NCBI GenBank assembly: GCA_003142495.1
Contig: PLMM01000293.1
Location: 9,818 to 15,570, forward strand
Origin: Gemmatimonadota bacterium
Lineage (GTDB): Bacteria; Gemmatimonadota; Gemmatimonadetes; Gemmatimonadales; Gemmatimonadaceae
DNA: 5,753 bases
Direction: 5' to 3'
The stretch's first letter is position 1; each line of letters begins with the position of its first letter. A program made the position numbers and the translations under genes. Under the pieces are notes generated by a model. It was not told where the DNA came from, did no database searches, and saw nothing but the letters and a program-made list of their open reading frames with translations. This document shows, piece after piece, positions 5,462 through 5,753 of the stretch.

Positions 5462-5753
5462 ATGCACCACGCCGACATGCCGCCGTTCGGCGATGCTTCC
5501 TGGCAGCTCGTTTACACGAAGGCGCGCGCGGAGCGTTGGGTCGAGCTCAATCTTCGCCGCCAGAACTTTCTCACGCTCCTCCCACTCGTGCGCGGACGCG
5601 CCGGCTTCGTACCGCTCTTTCCCCGCTACGTGTTCGTAGGGATCGCTCCCGATGTCTCTGCTCGCCCGATAGCCGGCACTCGCGGCGTGCAGTACATAGT
5701 GCACTTCGGCGCCCAGCCGGCCCGCGTTCCACTCGAAGTCGTGCTAAACGTGA
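5462..5753 (+). CDS. RfaH/NusG-type transcription antiterminator, N-terminal domain (3'-truncated)
   Basis: The frame is open from ATG 5462 to the right edge (97 complete codons), directly after an in-frame TAA at 5459-5461. The protein matches the NusG N-terminal (NGN) domain: it opens with W14 in WQLVYTKARAERWVELNL, continues with a 'FLTLLPLV' strand, then the family hallmark PLFPRYVFVG (51-60), and ends with a GTRGVQYIVHFG-type stretch (72-83) followed by P-x-R-V-P. The PLFPRY pattern and the GV-x-x-x-V-x-FG ending are more typical of specialised NusG paralogues (RfaH, UpxY, LoaP) than of housekeeping NusG. Such proteins bind RNA polymerase and let it read through Rho and pause sites in long operons, usually for polysaccharide or secondary-metabolite synthesis. 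The KOW domain, if present, lies beyond the window. The ribosome site is weak; Met6 (ATG 5477) is an alternative start. Placement 177 bases after the operon suggests it heads a new transcription unit. Confidence 0.85.
   Translation, partial: MHHADMPPFGDASWQLVYTKARAERWVELNLRRQNFLTLLPLVRGRAGFVPLFPRYVFVGIAPDVSARPIAGTRGVQYIVHFGAQPARVPLEVVLNV

Noticed and set aside
5382..5639. 85-codon plus-strand frame overlapping the start of the antiterminator
   Set aside because: It overlaps the NusG-like frame out of phase, and its product is a Ser/Arg/Cys-rich sequence without motifs.

Overview
This is a GC-rich window from a Gram-negative bacterium. Two proteins carry lipobox signal peptides, and the style of the secreted lipoproteins (Ser/Thr-rich beta proteins, PD40/TolB-like propeller) would suit Gemmatimonadota or a similar soil phylum. 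That taxonomic guess is inference. I see no rRNA, tRNA, CRISPR array or insertion sequence.

Layout. Positions 1-120 may hold the last 39 codons of a rightward gene whose stop overlaps the stop of the next gene (weak). Positions 117-1679, minus strand, encode a FAD-dependent oxidoreductase with a C-terminal Rieske [2Fe-2S] domain. A 251-base divergent intergenic region follows. Positions 1931-5284, plus strand, form a tight four-gene operon: an unrecognised secreted lipoprotein, a 71-residue small protein joined by an ATGA stop/start overlap, an HPr-kinase-like P-loop kinase 8 bases further on, and a six-bladed propeller lipoprotein 20 bases after that. After a 177-base gap that contains a C-rich, G-poor tract, an RfaH/NusG-type antiterminator begins at 5462 and runs off the right edge.

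The most interesting element is the 71-residue protein at 3307-3522. It matches the spacing of the lasso-peptide leader motif Y-x2-P-x-L-x3-G-x5-T, with Trp for Tyr and Ser for Gly. It sits directly before a kinase of the HprK-related type known to occur in lasso-peptide and exopolysaccharide clusters. The predicted core lacks Asp/Glu at positions 7-9, so it cannot form a canonical lasso ring, and it carries two cysteines. I read the operon as a candidate non-canonical RiPP (ribosomally made, modified peptide) locus with two exported lipoproteins, possibly at the edge of a larger cluster controlled by the antiterminator. No cyclase, leader peptidase or PqqD-like protein lies inside the window, so the RiPP reading is a hypothesis.
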